In this document: positions 17,329-23,840 of the stretch, in pieces | Numbering within the stretch: position 1 is the stretch's first letter | Layout of the letters: each line of letters opens with the position of its first letter | Assembly (NCBI RefSeq): GCF_012933445.1 | Contig: NZ_JABBNC010000005.1 | Span: forward strand, 62,001 to 126,000 | Source: Actinoplanes sp. TBRC 11911 | GTDB taxonomy: Bacteria > Actinomycetota > Actinomycetes > Mycobacteriales > Micromonosporaceae | Direction: 5' to 3' | DNA length: 64,000 nt | Program-made: the position numbers and the translations under genes | The notes under the pieces: model-generated | Databases searched by the model: none | The model's input: the letters and a program-made list of their open reading frames with translations, nothing else | Told to the model about the DNA's origin: nothing

Positions 17329-17466
17329 CGGCAGGTCAACGGCCCGGCGGCCCCACCGATCCGGCAGGTCACCGGAAATGTCGGGTATGCGAAGCATGGT
17401 GGCCGGCTGCGTTCAGTGACTACCTCTAGGACTCTCGTCTAGACGCTGGCCTGATGCCGCCGGGTA

Positions 17467-18084
17467 TCACTCTCGGCGTCGTAACCGTTTGTGGCTCGTG
17501 CGCAGCGCGTCGATGTGGCGGTCGGGGCCGGGTGACCGCAGGGTGTCGATGACGTTCCATGCCTCGACGAGCGCCTGCAGCAGCTCTGCCGTGTGCGCGG
17601 CGTGCTGGCGGCGCATGTCGTGCCGGACCGTCTCCAGCCGCTGCGCCCAGCCAGCGGCGGTGGCGTCCGGAAGCCGGGCGGTGGCGGCGTCCGCGTGCCG
17701 GGCACTGGCGTCGCCGCGCCGAGCGGTGGCGTCGCCGCGCCGGGCGATGACGTCCGCGTCCAGGGCAGTGACGTCCGCGTCCAGGGCAGTGACGTCGGGG
17801 TGCCGGGCCGCGACGTCGGGGTGCCGAGCCGCGACGTCGGGGTGCCGAGCCGCGACGTCGGGGTGCCGGGCCGCGACGTCGGGGTGCCGAGCCGCGACGT
17901 CGGGGTGCCGGGCGGCGATCAGGTCCGGGGGACCGATCGCCGCGACGGGTCGTCCCTGGTCGACGATGAGGACGGTCTGCCGGGTCGCCCGGATCTGCCG
18001 CACAAGTTGTAGAAAGCGCGTACGGGCTTCGTTGACCGGGAGTTCGAGGTGGCTGGGCGCGGGAGTCCTGGCTGGGGCTACCAT
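17467..18084 (-). CDS. Phd/YefM-like protein with in-frame heptad repeat expansion
   Basis: A 205-residue protein in three parts. Residues about 13-52 (LPVNEARTRFLQLVRQI...QTVLIVDQGRPVAAIGPP) resemble the DNA-binding/dimer fold of Phd/YefM antitoxins. Residues about 57-140 are some twelve heptads: six exact AARHPDV, two TALDADV, then variants ending in DA or DV; at DNA level this is a 21-bp minisatellite (exact units at 17791-17916). The last 65 residues form a charged helical region (WAQRLETVRHDMRRQHAAHT). No toxin gene is adjacent, so this is not a proven toxin-antitoxin pair. The ATG at 18084 lacks a strong ribosome site. Repeat count is likely to vary between strains. Confidence 0.72.
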   Translation of the reverse strand: MVAPARTPAPSHLELPVNEARTRFLQLVRQIRATRQTVLIVDQGRPVAAIGPPDLIAARHPDVAARHPDVAARHPDVAARHPDVAARHPDVAARHPDVTALDADVTALDADVIARRGDATARRGDASARHADAATARLPDATAAGWAQRLETVRHDMRRQHAAHTAELLQALVEAWNVIDTLRSPGPDRHIDALRTSHKRLRRRE

Positions 18085-18129
18085 GCGCTCAGCATGACGG
18101 CCGGGTATGACAATTTCGGCCGGCGGTTT

Positions 18130-18735
18130 CTACACGCCGAGCAGTCTCTCGACGCCGCGCCAGAGTCGCTCCTCGGCGTCGCCGTCGCGGAACAGGTGGA
18201 CCGCCATGTTGAAGCCGGTGAACAGGCCCATCAATTCGAAGGCCAGTTGGCCGGGGTCGGCGCCCTCGGGGAGCTCGCCCAACTCCGCGGCCTCCCTCGT
18301 CGCATCGGCCAGATAGGTGCGCCACAACGTCATTCCGTTGAGGATCGCGTCGTGGACCGGGCCGTCGAGTGCGTCGTATTCGAACGTCGCCGTGGTGAAC
18401 AGGCAGCCGCCGGGAAAGCGCTCGGGCTCCGCCGCGATGTAGCGGATCCAGCCCTCGGTCAGCGCGCGCAGCCGGGCCCGGCCGGGAGCCGCCGCGGAGG
18501 CCGGTTCCAGCATGATCTCGGTGATCAGTTCGGCGGCTCGCTGGAGGATCGAAAGCTGGAGCGTCTCCTTGCTCTTGAACGGACCGATCAGACCGGCCTT
18601 GCTCATCCCGACCTCGTCGGCGAGACGCGCGATCGACATCGCCCGCAGCCCCTCGACCGAAGCGACGGCGACACCGCGGTCCAGGATGTGCCGCCGCGCC
18701 GCTGCCGCTCCGGTCATCGTGTTTCGAGGGCTCAT
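18130..18735 (-). CDS. TetR/AcrR family transcriptional regulator
   Basis: A 201-residue TetR protein. The HTH is SIARLADEVGMSKAGLIGPF with a following KETLQLSILQRAAELI helix. The C-terminal half (about 75-195) contains the PGGCLFTTATFEYDALDGP segment seen in the YxaF/LmrA-like subgroup. It lies downstream of, and in the same direction as, the hydrolase/SnoaL-like pair. An 18-bp operator-like sequence upstream of this gene (18773-18790) recurs before the SnoaL-like gene (20583-20600), so it probably controls both transcription units and responds to a substrate of the hydrolase. Confidence 0.9.
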   Translation of the reverse strand: MSPRNTMTGAAAARRHILDRGVAVASVEGLRAMSIARLADEVGMSKAGLIGPFKSKETLQLSILQRAAELITEIMLEPASAAAPGRARLRALTEGWIRYIAAEPERFPGGCLFTTATFEYDALDGPVHDAILNGMTLWRTYLADATREAAELGELPEGADPGQLAFELMGLFTGFNMAVHLFRDGDAEERLWRGVERLLGV

Positions 18736-18772
18736 GGTGGATCAGACTGCCCCGGGCCGACACGGATAACAA

Positions 18773-18790
18773 GCGAACGTACGTGTGTTA
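18773..18790. promoter_or_regulatory. Operator-like site before TetR gene, shared with 20583
   Basis: GCGAACGTACGTGTGTTA matches ACGAACGATCGTATGTTA at 20583-20600 in 14 of 18 positions. Both have dyad symmetry around a 2-bp centre. It lies 38 bp before the TetR start and beside the hydrolase stop at 18795. Confidence 0.55.
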
Positions 18791-18794
18791 ACAC

Positions 18795-19703
18795 CTAGAG
18801 ATGCCGTCGGAAGAAGTCGCGGGCCGAGCTCGATGCGGTCCGGAAACCGGCACCGGCGTACAGGGAATAATGCCCACCGGTGACGAGCACGAGCTCTTTC
18901 GGGGCGGCCGCGGTCTCGTAGGCTGCGAGGGTCTTGACGGTGGACGCCACCACGTCGTCGCTCGCCACGATCATGAGCAGCGGCGTCGGCGCGATCTTCG
19001 GCAGGTACAGGCCGGGCTCGTAGCCGTAGACGAACTCCATGCTGCGCAGGCTGAGCTCGTTGGACCACGCGGGGATGTCCCGGGTGCGCAGCAGTTCCTC
19101 GAAATACTCGTGCGACGCGGCGATCGGCAGCGACGACACCGCGGCCGGGTCGGCCGACGTGATCGGCAACATGCCGGCGGCCGCACCCCGGGCCCGGGCG
19201 AGACGGTCCTGCGCCAGCAGCGCGAGCGTCGGGCCCACCTGGTCGATCCGGATCAGTCCTTCCACCTGGGCGCGGCCGCTGACCACCGGCGCCTGACCGA
19301 CGACCGCCTTCACCCGGGAATCGATGGCACCCAGCACGAACGCGTGACCGGCCGAGTAGCTGGTTCCCCAGACGCCGATCCGGGCCGGGTGCACCTCGGA
19401 GCGGGCCTGGGCGTACGTGATCGCGTTCTGATAGTCGCGGATCTGTTCCCACGGGTCGATCTCCTGCCGGACGTGCCCCGGTGCGACGCCGGAGGTGCCC
19501 CAGCCGCGGTAGTCGAACACGACGACCGCGAGACCCGCCGCAGCGAACACCTCGGCGAAGTCGTCCATGTGCATTTCCTTGGTGGCGGCCCATCCGTGGG
19601 CGAGTACGACGCAGGGGGCCGCCGAGGTGTTTCCGGCGGCCGGATAGAACCAGCCCCGCAGCGGCACGCCGTCCGAGTCGAAGGTGATGTCTTCGCGTGT
19701 CAT
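18795..19703 (-). CDS. Alpha/beta hydrolase (YcjY/dienelactone-hydrolase-like)
   Basis: A 302-residue alpha/beta hydrolase. It has the oxyanion segment VVLAHGWAATKEMH, a FDYRGWGTSG strand-turn, and the nucleophile elbow GVWGTSYSAGHA with the serine in GTSYS. The likely acid is in LLMIVASDDVV and the catalytic histidine in LVTGGHYSLY near the C-terminus. No signal peptide, so probably a cytoplasmic esterase or peptidase-like enzyme; substrate unknown. The ATG at 19703 follows AAGGAAA. It lies 14 bp downstream of the SnoaL-like gene and should be cotranscribed with it. Confidence 0.88.
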   Translation of the reverse strand: MTREDITFDSDGVPLRGWFYPAAGNTSAAPCVVLAHGWAATKEMHMDDFAEVFAAAGLAVVVFDYRGWGTSGVAPGHVRQEIDPWEQIRDYQNAITYAQARSEVHPARIGVWGTSYSAGHAFVLGAIDSRVKAVVGQAPVVSGRAQVEGLIRIDQVGPTLALLAQDRLARARGAAAGMLPITSADPAAVSSLPIAASHEYFEELLRTRDIPAWSNELSLRSMEFVYGYEPGLYLPKIAPTPLLMIVASDDVVASTVKTLAAYETAAAPKELVLVTGGHYSLYAGAGFRTASSSARDFFRRHL

Positions 19704-19717
19704 TGCTTTCCTTGCCG

Positions 19718-20554
19718 TCAGACGAGCGTGAGCCGGTACAGGGTGACGAGGGCGTCGGTGTCGCGGGCGCCGCCGTCCCAGGTCGAGGTCATCCGGGCGA
19801 TCCGGCCGTCGTCGTCCAGCTCCAGCGCCGTGATGCCGGGCAGCGCGCGGCCGGCCGCCGTCCATTCGAAGCCGCCGCCGCGACGCCCCCCGACCACGTG
19901 ACGGATGCTCAGACCACGCCCGTACGGGATCAGCGGCAACGCCTTGTGCAGGAAACTGTGGACCGGTTGCCGGCCGGTCAGGTGCACGTTCAGGGCCAGG
20001 TCGTCGAACTCGACGTCGCCGGACATCAACGTGGCCGCGCGATCCGCGTCCCCGTCGGCGAGCGCGGCGGCGAGCTCGGTCACGATCTGGCGCATCGCCG
20101 GGTCGGCGCGTTCCTCGACGGTGGCCTCCGCCAGGTCGGCGGGCCACTGGTCAGCCGGCACGGACAGGTCTTTCAGCAGGCCGGCCGGCCAGGTGCGGCC
20201 ACTCCAGTAGTCCACCCAGCGCACGATCTTGCCGTCCTCGAAGTCCACCGACGAGATGGTCCGGATCTCCGCGCCGAACATCTCCGCCGAGTCGACCATG
20301 AAGACGATCGCGCCGTCGGTGTCGCCGAGAGTCCGCGTCGCGTACGAGTGAGCGCCTTCCTTCCAGGTCGCGAAGAGCTCCCGGGCGCGCGCCGGGTCCG
20401 CGCCGAGCCGCCAGCCCATCGTGGCGTCGAGGTAGTTGGCCTTCTCCGGCGCGAAGTACCCGACGAAGTCGTTGGCGCCGGACACACCTTGGGACTTGGC
20501 CTCGAACAGGCCGTCCATGAGCTGCCGGAGTTCCGGCGTGGCGAGTGCGTTCAT
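19718..20554 (-). CDS. Two-domain SnoaL-like (NTF2 fold) protein
   Basis: A 278-residue protein that appears to be two NTF2-like domains in tandem, about 1-135 and 140-278. The first has VDFEDGKIVRWVDYWSGRTW and the second ITALELDDDGRIARMTSTWD, the matching C-terminal strand pairs. Such proteins bind small hydrophobic molecules and some act as isomerases or cyclases; the reaction is unknown. The ATG at 20554 is chosen because a longer reading would include the operator at 20583-20600. First gene of a two-gene minus-strand operon with the alpha/beta hydrolase. Confidence 0.78.
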   Translation of the reverse strand: MNALATPELRQLMDGLFEAKSQGVSGANDFVGYFAPEKANYLDATMGWRLGADPARARELFATWKEGAHSYATRTLGDTDGAIVFMVDSAEMFGAEIRTISSVDFEDGKIVRWVDYWSGRTWPAGLLKDLSVPADQWPADLAEATVEERADPAMRQIVTELAAALADGDADRAATLMSGDVEFDDLALNVHLTGRQPVHSFLHKALPLIPYGRGLSIRHVVGGRRGGGFEWTAAGRALPGITALELDDDGRIARMTSTWDGGARDTDALVTLYRLTLV

Positions 20555-20582
20555 GGCGGCGACGCTAGTGGAGTTTTCGCGT

Positions 20583-20600
20583 ACGAACGATCGTATGTTA
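20583..20600. promoter_or_regulatory. Operator-like site before SnoaL-like/hydrolase operon
   Basis: ACGAACGATCGTATGTTA, the second copy of the sequence at 18773-18790, located 29 bp upstream of the ATG at 20554. A common TetR regulator for both promoters is the simplest explanation. Confidence 0.55.
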
Positions 20601-20767
20601 TAGAACCCACAACGATGAATTCTGGCTCTCGCGATATTTTTCGGTGGTCGGGCCGGCATCCTCTGGGCTGGCCGGCCCGGCCGGTAGCGCGCACTCCCAT
20701 TTCATGGGACGGGCGGCCGCCTACTGAGACTGGCGACCACATCCTGGACGCAGCGTCCGCTATGCGT

Positions 20768-21106
20768 AACCGTTCAGCTGGTTCTCGCGCCGCTCACCCT
20801 CCGATGCGGCGGCCTTCCGCGGCTGACCTGAGGGCCGTCGCCGTGGGGAGCTGGGACGTTCCGGCCGTGGCGGGTCCCCACGCCCGCTGTGGGTCGCCAC
20901 GGTGTGGGGAACCACAGCCTCCCCGCCGTCGCGACCCCCCACACGTGGGTGAAGGTGGCCGCGGTGTGGGCAACCACAGCCTCCTCGGCGTCGCGACTGC
21001 CCACACCCGGGTGGGGCGCGCCCACTGTGGGGAGCTGGGACCTGCCCGGGCCTGGCGGCGCCGCCTCGCACCGGGACTCCCGGCCGACGGAACCAGCCGA
21101 ACAGAT
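20768..21106 (+). repeat. Repeat element B: inverted ends, 62-bp tandem core (2 units)
   Basis: Ends AACCGTTCAGCT (20768-20779) and AGCCGAACAGAT (21095-21106) are degraded versions of the 12-bp ends of elements A and C. Units start near 20902 and 20964, exactly 62 bp apart. Total length is 339 bp. The left arm (GTTCTCGCGCCGCTCACCCT, GGCCTTCCG, GGGACGTTCCGGCCGTG) and right arm (GGGACTCCCGGCCG) match element C almost base for base. It fills most of the 608-bp gap between 20555 and 21162; the rest holds the operator above and, at about 20700-20765, a flank shared with element A. Confidence 0.85.
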
Positions 21107-21162
21107 ACGCTGCGAAAGTCCACATAGCGGGGCGCCGCGGCCGGCCGGGGAAGATTGCTGTC

Positions 21163-21474
21163 GTGACTGACAGCACCTGGGACGCCGTGGCCGCCGCCCG
21201 CGCTTGGCTGGACGCGTCCAACGGAACGTCCCCTTTGGAGCTCACCCACCGCATCCTCAAGCTGACCGAGGAAGCGGGCGAGGCCGCCGCCGCCTGGATC
21301 GGCGCGAATGGCCAGAACCCCCGCAAGGGCGTGACCCACACCTATGAAGACGTGGCCGACGAGCTGGCCGACGTCGCGTTCACGGCCCTGGTCGCGATAG
21401 CCAGCCTCGGCTTCTCGCCGGAGGACACCCTCGCCCGCTGCGCCCAGAAGGTCGCAAAACGCCTGCCGCAATAA
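21163..21474 (+). CDS. MazG-like nucleotide pyrophosphohydrolase-type protein
   Basis: A 103-residue all-helical protein. ILKLTEEAGEAAAAWIG provides the ExxE part and YEDVADELADVAFTALVAI the ExxxD part of the Mg2+-binding signature of the MazG/dUTPase-like superfamily. Single-domain members hydrolyse non-canonical or excess NTPs to NMP and pyrophosphate; here only the fold and metal residues can be claimed. GTG start at 21163. It begins 56 bp after repeat element B. Confidence 0.82.
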   Translation: MTDSTWDAVAAARAWLDASNGTSPLELTHRILKLTEEAGEAAAAWIGANGQNPRKGVTHTYEDVADELADVAFTALVAIASLGFSPEDTLARCAQKVAKRLPQ

Positions 21475-21479
21475 CTTCG

Positions 21480-21529
21480 TTGACGACGCAACTAAGCCTC
21501 CCGTAGACTTCGGAAAGTTGAAGTTTCAA
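21480..21529 (+). promoter_or_regulatory. Promoter with TTGAA-N2-TTCAA operator before dioxygenase gene
   Basis: TTGACG (21480-21485) and TAGACT (21504-21509) are an 18-bp-spaced candidate -35/-10 pair. Directly downstream is the perfect palindrome TTGAAGTTTCAA (21518-21529), which has the core of the MarR-type sites at 3485-3508 and 3936-3955. A repressor bound there would block initiation or clearance. Confidence 0.55.
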
Positions 21530-21549
21530 TGGAGACGGAGGTCGTGAAC

Positions 21550-22320
21550 ATGAGCCGGACGCCTGCCCTCTTCCTCAGTCACGGCGCGCCGCCGCTCGCC
21601 GACGACGCGACCTGGGTCGGGCAGCTCAAGGAGCTGGCGAAGACCCTCCCCCGGCCCAAAGCGATCCTGATGGCCTCGGCCCACTGGGAGTCCGCGCCGC
21701 TCATGCTGGGCGCCACCGAGACCGTGCCGCTCGTCTACGACTTCGGGGGCTTCGCGCGCAAGTACTACGAGGTCACCTACCCGGCGCCGGGCGCACCGGA
21801 GCTCGCCACCCGCATCGAGAAGCTGATGCCGGACGCCGAGCCGGTCGCGCGGACCCACCGCGGGCTCGACCACGGCGCGTACGTGCCATTGACCGTGATG
21901 TTTCCGGAGGCGGACATCCCGGTGCTGCAGATGTCGCTGCCGACGCTGGACCCGGACCGGCTGCTCGAGCTGGGCAAAAGGCTGGCGCCGCTGCGCGACG
22001 AGGGAGTGCTGATCGTCGGCTCCGGCTTCACCACGCACGGCCTGCCGTTCCTGCGGGACTGGCGGCCGGAGGCGGTCGCGCCGGGCTGGTCGGTCGAGTT
22101 CGACGCCTGGGCCGCCGAGACGCTCGCCCGGGGTGCGGTCGACGAGCTGGCCGAGTTCCGGACCAGGGCGCCGGGCATGCCGTACGCGCACCCGACGATC
22201 GAGCATTTCGCCCCGATGTTCCTCACTTTGGGCGCCTCGGAAGACCCGGAACGGGCGCCGGATCAACCCATCGACGGCTTCTGGATGGGCCTGGCAAAAC
22301 GGTCATTCAGCACCCAGTAA
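21550..22320 (+). CDS. 4,5-DOPA-extradiol-type (LigB class III) ring-cleavage dioxygenase
   Basis: A 256-residue protein of the LigB superfamily, YgiD/DODA type. The metal-binding and catalytic histidines are in LFLSHGAPPL near the N-terminus, MASAHWES, RGLDHGAYVPL and GFTTHGLPF. Enzymes of this class cleave catechol rings with Fe(II) or Zn(II); in bacteria they are often induced by quinones or catechols. The ATG at 21550 is preferred over one at 21529 because GGAGG lies 8 bp before it and the earlier ATG falls at the edge of the operator palindrome. The shared operator type links it to the SnoaL/MarR locus at 3555-4933. Confidence 0.88.
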   Translation: MSRTPALFLSHGAPPLADDATWVGQLKELAKTLPRPKAILMASAHWESAPLMLGATETVPLVYDFGGFARKYYEVTYPAPGAPELATRIEKLMPDAEPVARTHRGLDHGAYVPLTVMFPEADIPVLQMSLPTLDPDRLLELGKRLAPLRDEGVLIVGSGFTTHGLPFLRDWRPEAVAPGWSVEFDAWAAETLARGAVDELAEFRTRAPGMPYAHPTIEHFAPMFLTLGASEDPERAPDQPIDGFWMGLAKRSFSTQ

Positions 22321-22399
22321 GTGTGATCTTCAGCATTCTCCCAGGGTATGCGGGGACAATTCCAAACGAATGCCCCCGCTTACCGGAGGTTCCGCACAC

Positions 22400-23425
22400 A
22401 TGCTTGAGGTCACCGCGCTCGGCTGGACGCTGACCATCGGTGTCATTGTCGCCCTGCTCGCCCTCGACCTGACCTTGGGTGTGCTGCGCCCGCACGCCGT
22501 CGGCTTCCGCGAGGCCGCCGCCTGGTCGGTCTTCTACATCGCGATCGCGGTCGCCTTCGGCGTCGTGTTCGGCACGGTGGCCGGCTGGGATTTCGGCGCT
22601 CAGTATTTCGCCGGCTACATCGTGGAGAAGAGTCTGTCCGTCGACAACCTCTTCGTCTTCGTGATCATCATGAGCACGTTCGCCGTACCGGAGAAGTATC
22701 AGCAGGAGGTGCTGACCTTCGGCATCATCATCGCGCTGATCTTCCGGGTCGTCTTCATCGCCCTCGGCGCGACGTTGCTGAGCCTGTTCTCGTTCATGTT
22801 CCTGATCTTCGGCCTGCTGCTGATCTTCACGGCGGTGCAGCTGTTCCGGCACCGCGACGAGGACCCGGACATCGAGGACAACGCGCTGGTGCGCGTCAGC
22901 AAACGGCTGCTGCCGGTCAGCGACGAGTACATCGACGGCAAGATGATCGCGCGGGTGGACGGTCGCAAGGTCGTCACCCCGATGCTCATCGTGCTGATCG
23001 CGATCGGCAGTTCCGACCTGCTGTTCGCCCTCGACTCGATCCCGGCCGTGTTCGGCGTGACCGACGAGGCGTACATCGTCTTCATCGCGAACGCGTTCGC
23101 CCTGCTCGGGCTCCGCGCCCTGTTCTTCCTGGTGAAGGGCCTGCTGGACCGCCTGGTCTATCTCTCGACCGGGCTCGCGGTGATCCTCGCGTTCATCGGC
23201 GCCAAGCTCGTGCTGCACTGGCTGCACACCGACATCAGCGACTCGGTACCGGAGATTCCGACCTCGCTCTCGCTGGTCGTCATCGTCGTGGTCCTGACGA
23301 TCACCACGGTGGCCAGCCTGGCCAAGGTACGCAAGGACCCGGATGCCAAAGCCCATGCGGGCAGCATCCGGGCCCGTGCTCAAACTCCTGCCACGGCCGA
23401 CGAGGAACGTCGTCAGCCCAGATAA
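22400..23425 (+). CDS. TerC family integral membrane protein
   Basis: A 341-residue membrane protein with about eight or nine helices. TerC hallmarks are visible: VEKSLSVDNLFVFVIIMSTF (acidic and Asn residues inside a helix), RVVFIALGATLL, and SSDLLFALDSIPAVFGVTDE. A charged cytoplasmic loop (HRDEDPDIEDNALVRVSKRL) splits the two halves. TerC proteins are tied to tellurite resistance and, in Bacillus homologues, to manganese export during exoenzyme metallation. Start ATG at 22400 after CCGGAGG. Its stop overlaps the convergent small gene at 23413 by 13 bp. Confidence 0.92.
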   Translation: MLEVTALGWTLTIGVIVALLALDLTLGVLRPHAVGFREAAAWSVFYIAIAVAFGVVFGTVAGWDFGAQYFAGYIVEKSLSVDNLFVFVIIMSTFAVPEKYQQEVLTFGIIIALIFRVVFIALGATLLSLFSFMFLIFGLLLIFTAVQLFRHRDEDPDIEDNALVRVSKRLLPVSDEYIDGKMIARVDGRKVVTPMLIVLIAIGSSDLLFALDSIPAVFGVTDEAYIVFIANAFALLGLRALFFLVKGLLDRLVYLSTGLAVILAFIGAKLVLHWLHTDISDSVPEIPTSLSLVVIVVVLTITTVASLAKVRKDPDAKAHAGSIRARAQTPATADEERRQPR

Positions 23426-23670
23426 CCGCCCATTCCGGCGGTCGGACGACCGCCGGCGGCCAGCCGGTAGGCGTCGTGGCGGTACAGGATGTCCCGGATC
23501 TGCTCGGTCTCCTCGGCCGTGTGGCGGCTCAGGAGCTCGTCGATCTCGGCTCGCTCTGCGGTTGTGCGGAAGGACGCGAGCTCGTCGGTGAGCTTGCGGT
23601 GCGCGACGCGCATCGTCCGCCGGTTCGCCAGCCCCGTACGGACGTCGCGGAGCTTGGACTTGATCATCAT
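23413..23670 (-). CDS. Small charged helical protein, function unknown
   Basis: An 85-residue protein, mostly charged and predicted helical (MRVAHRKLTDELASFRTTAE, EIDELLSRH, EETEQIRDILYRHDAYRL), with a glycine-rich tail. It has one of the best ribosome sites in the window (AAGGAGAAGGAC directly before ATGATG), so it is almost certainly translated. No domain is recognised. It is convergent and slightly overlapping with the TerC gene. Confidence 0.72.
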   Translation of the reverse strand: MMIKSKLRDVRTGLANRRTMRVAHRKLTDELASFRTTAERAEIDELLSRHTAEETEQIRDILYRHDAYRLAAGGRPTAGMGGYLG

Positions 23671-23840
23671 GTCCTTCTCCTTAACGGATCGTAATGGCGA
23701 AAGGCTTCGTCGCCTTCGGGTACAACGATCCAGGTCCCGGGTGTCATACCGAAATCACGCAGGTAAAAGCCTCGTTATCGAAGTGACGTCGGCCACTGTA
23801 ACGCGGTAATCACGGTCACTCTCTGTCGCCAACGTGCTGG

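Noticed and set aside
16758..17429. Readings across repeat element A and the 8-bp array
   Set aside because: Low-complexity translation of repeats; the 8-bp period breaks any frame into three repeating phases.
17467..18084. A complete toxin-antitoxin pair
   Set aside because: Only the Phd-like partner is seen; neither the TetR gene upstream nor the downstream non-coding region offers a toxin.
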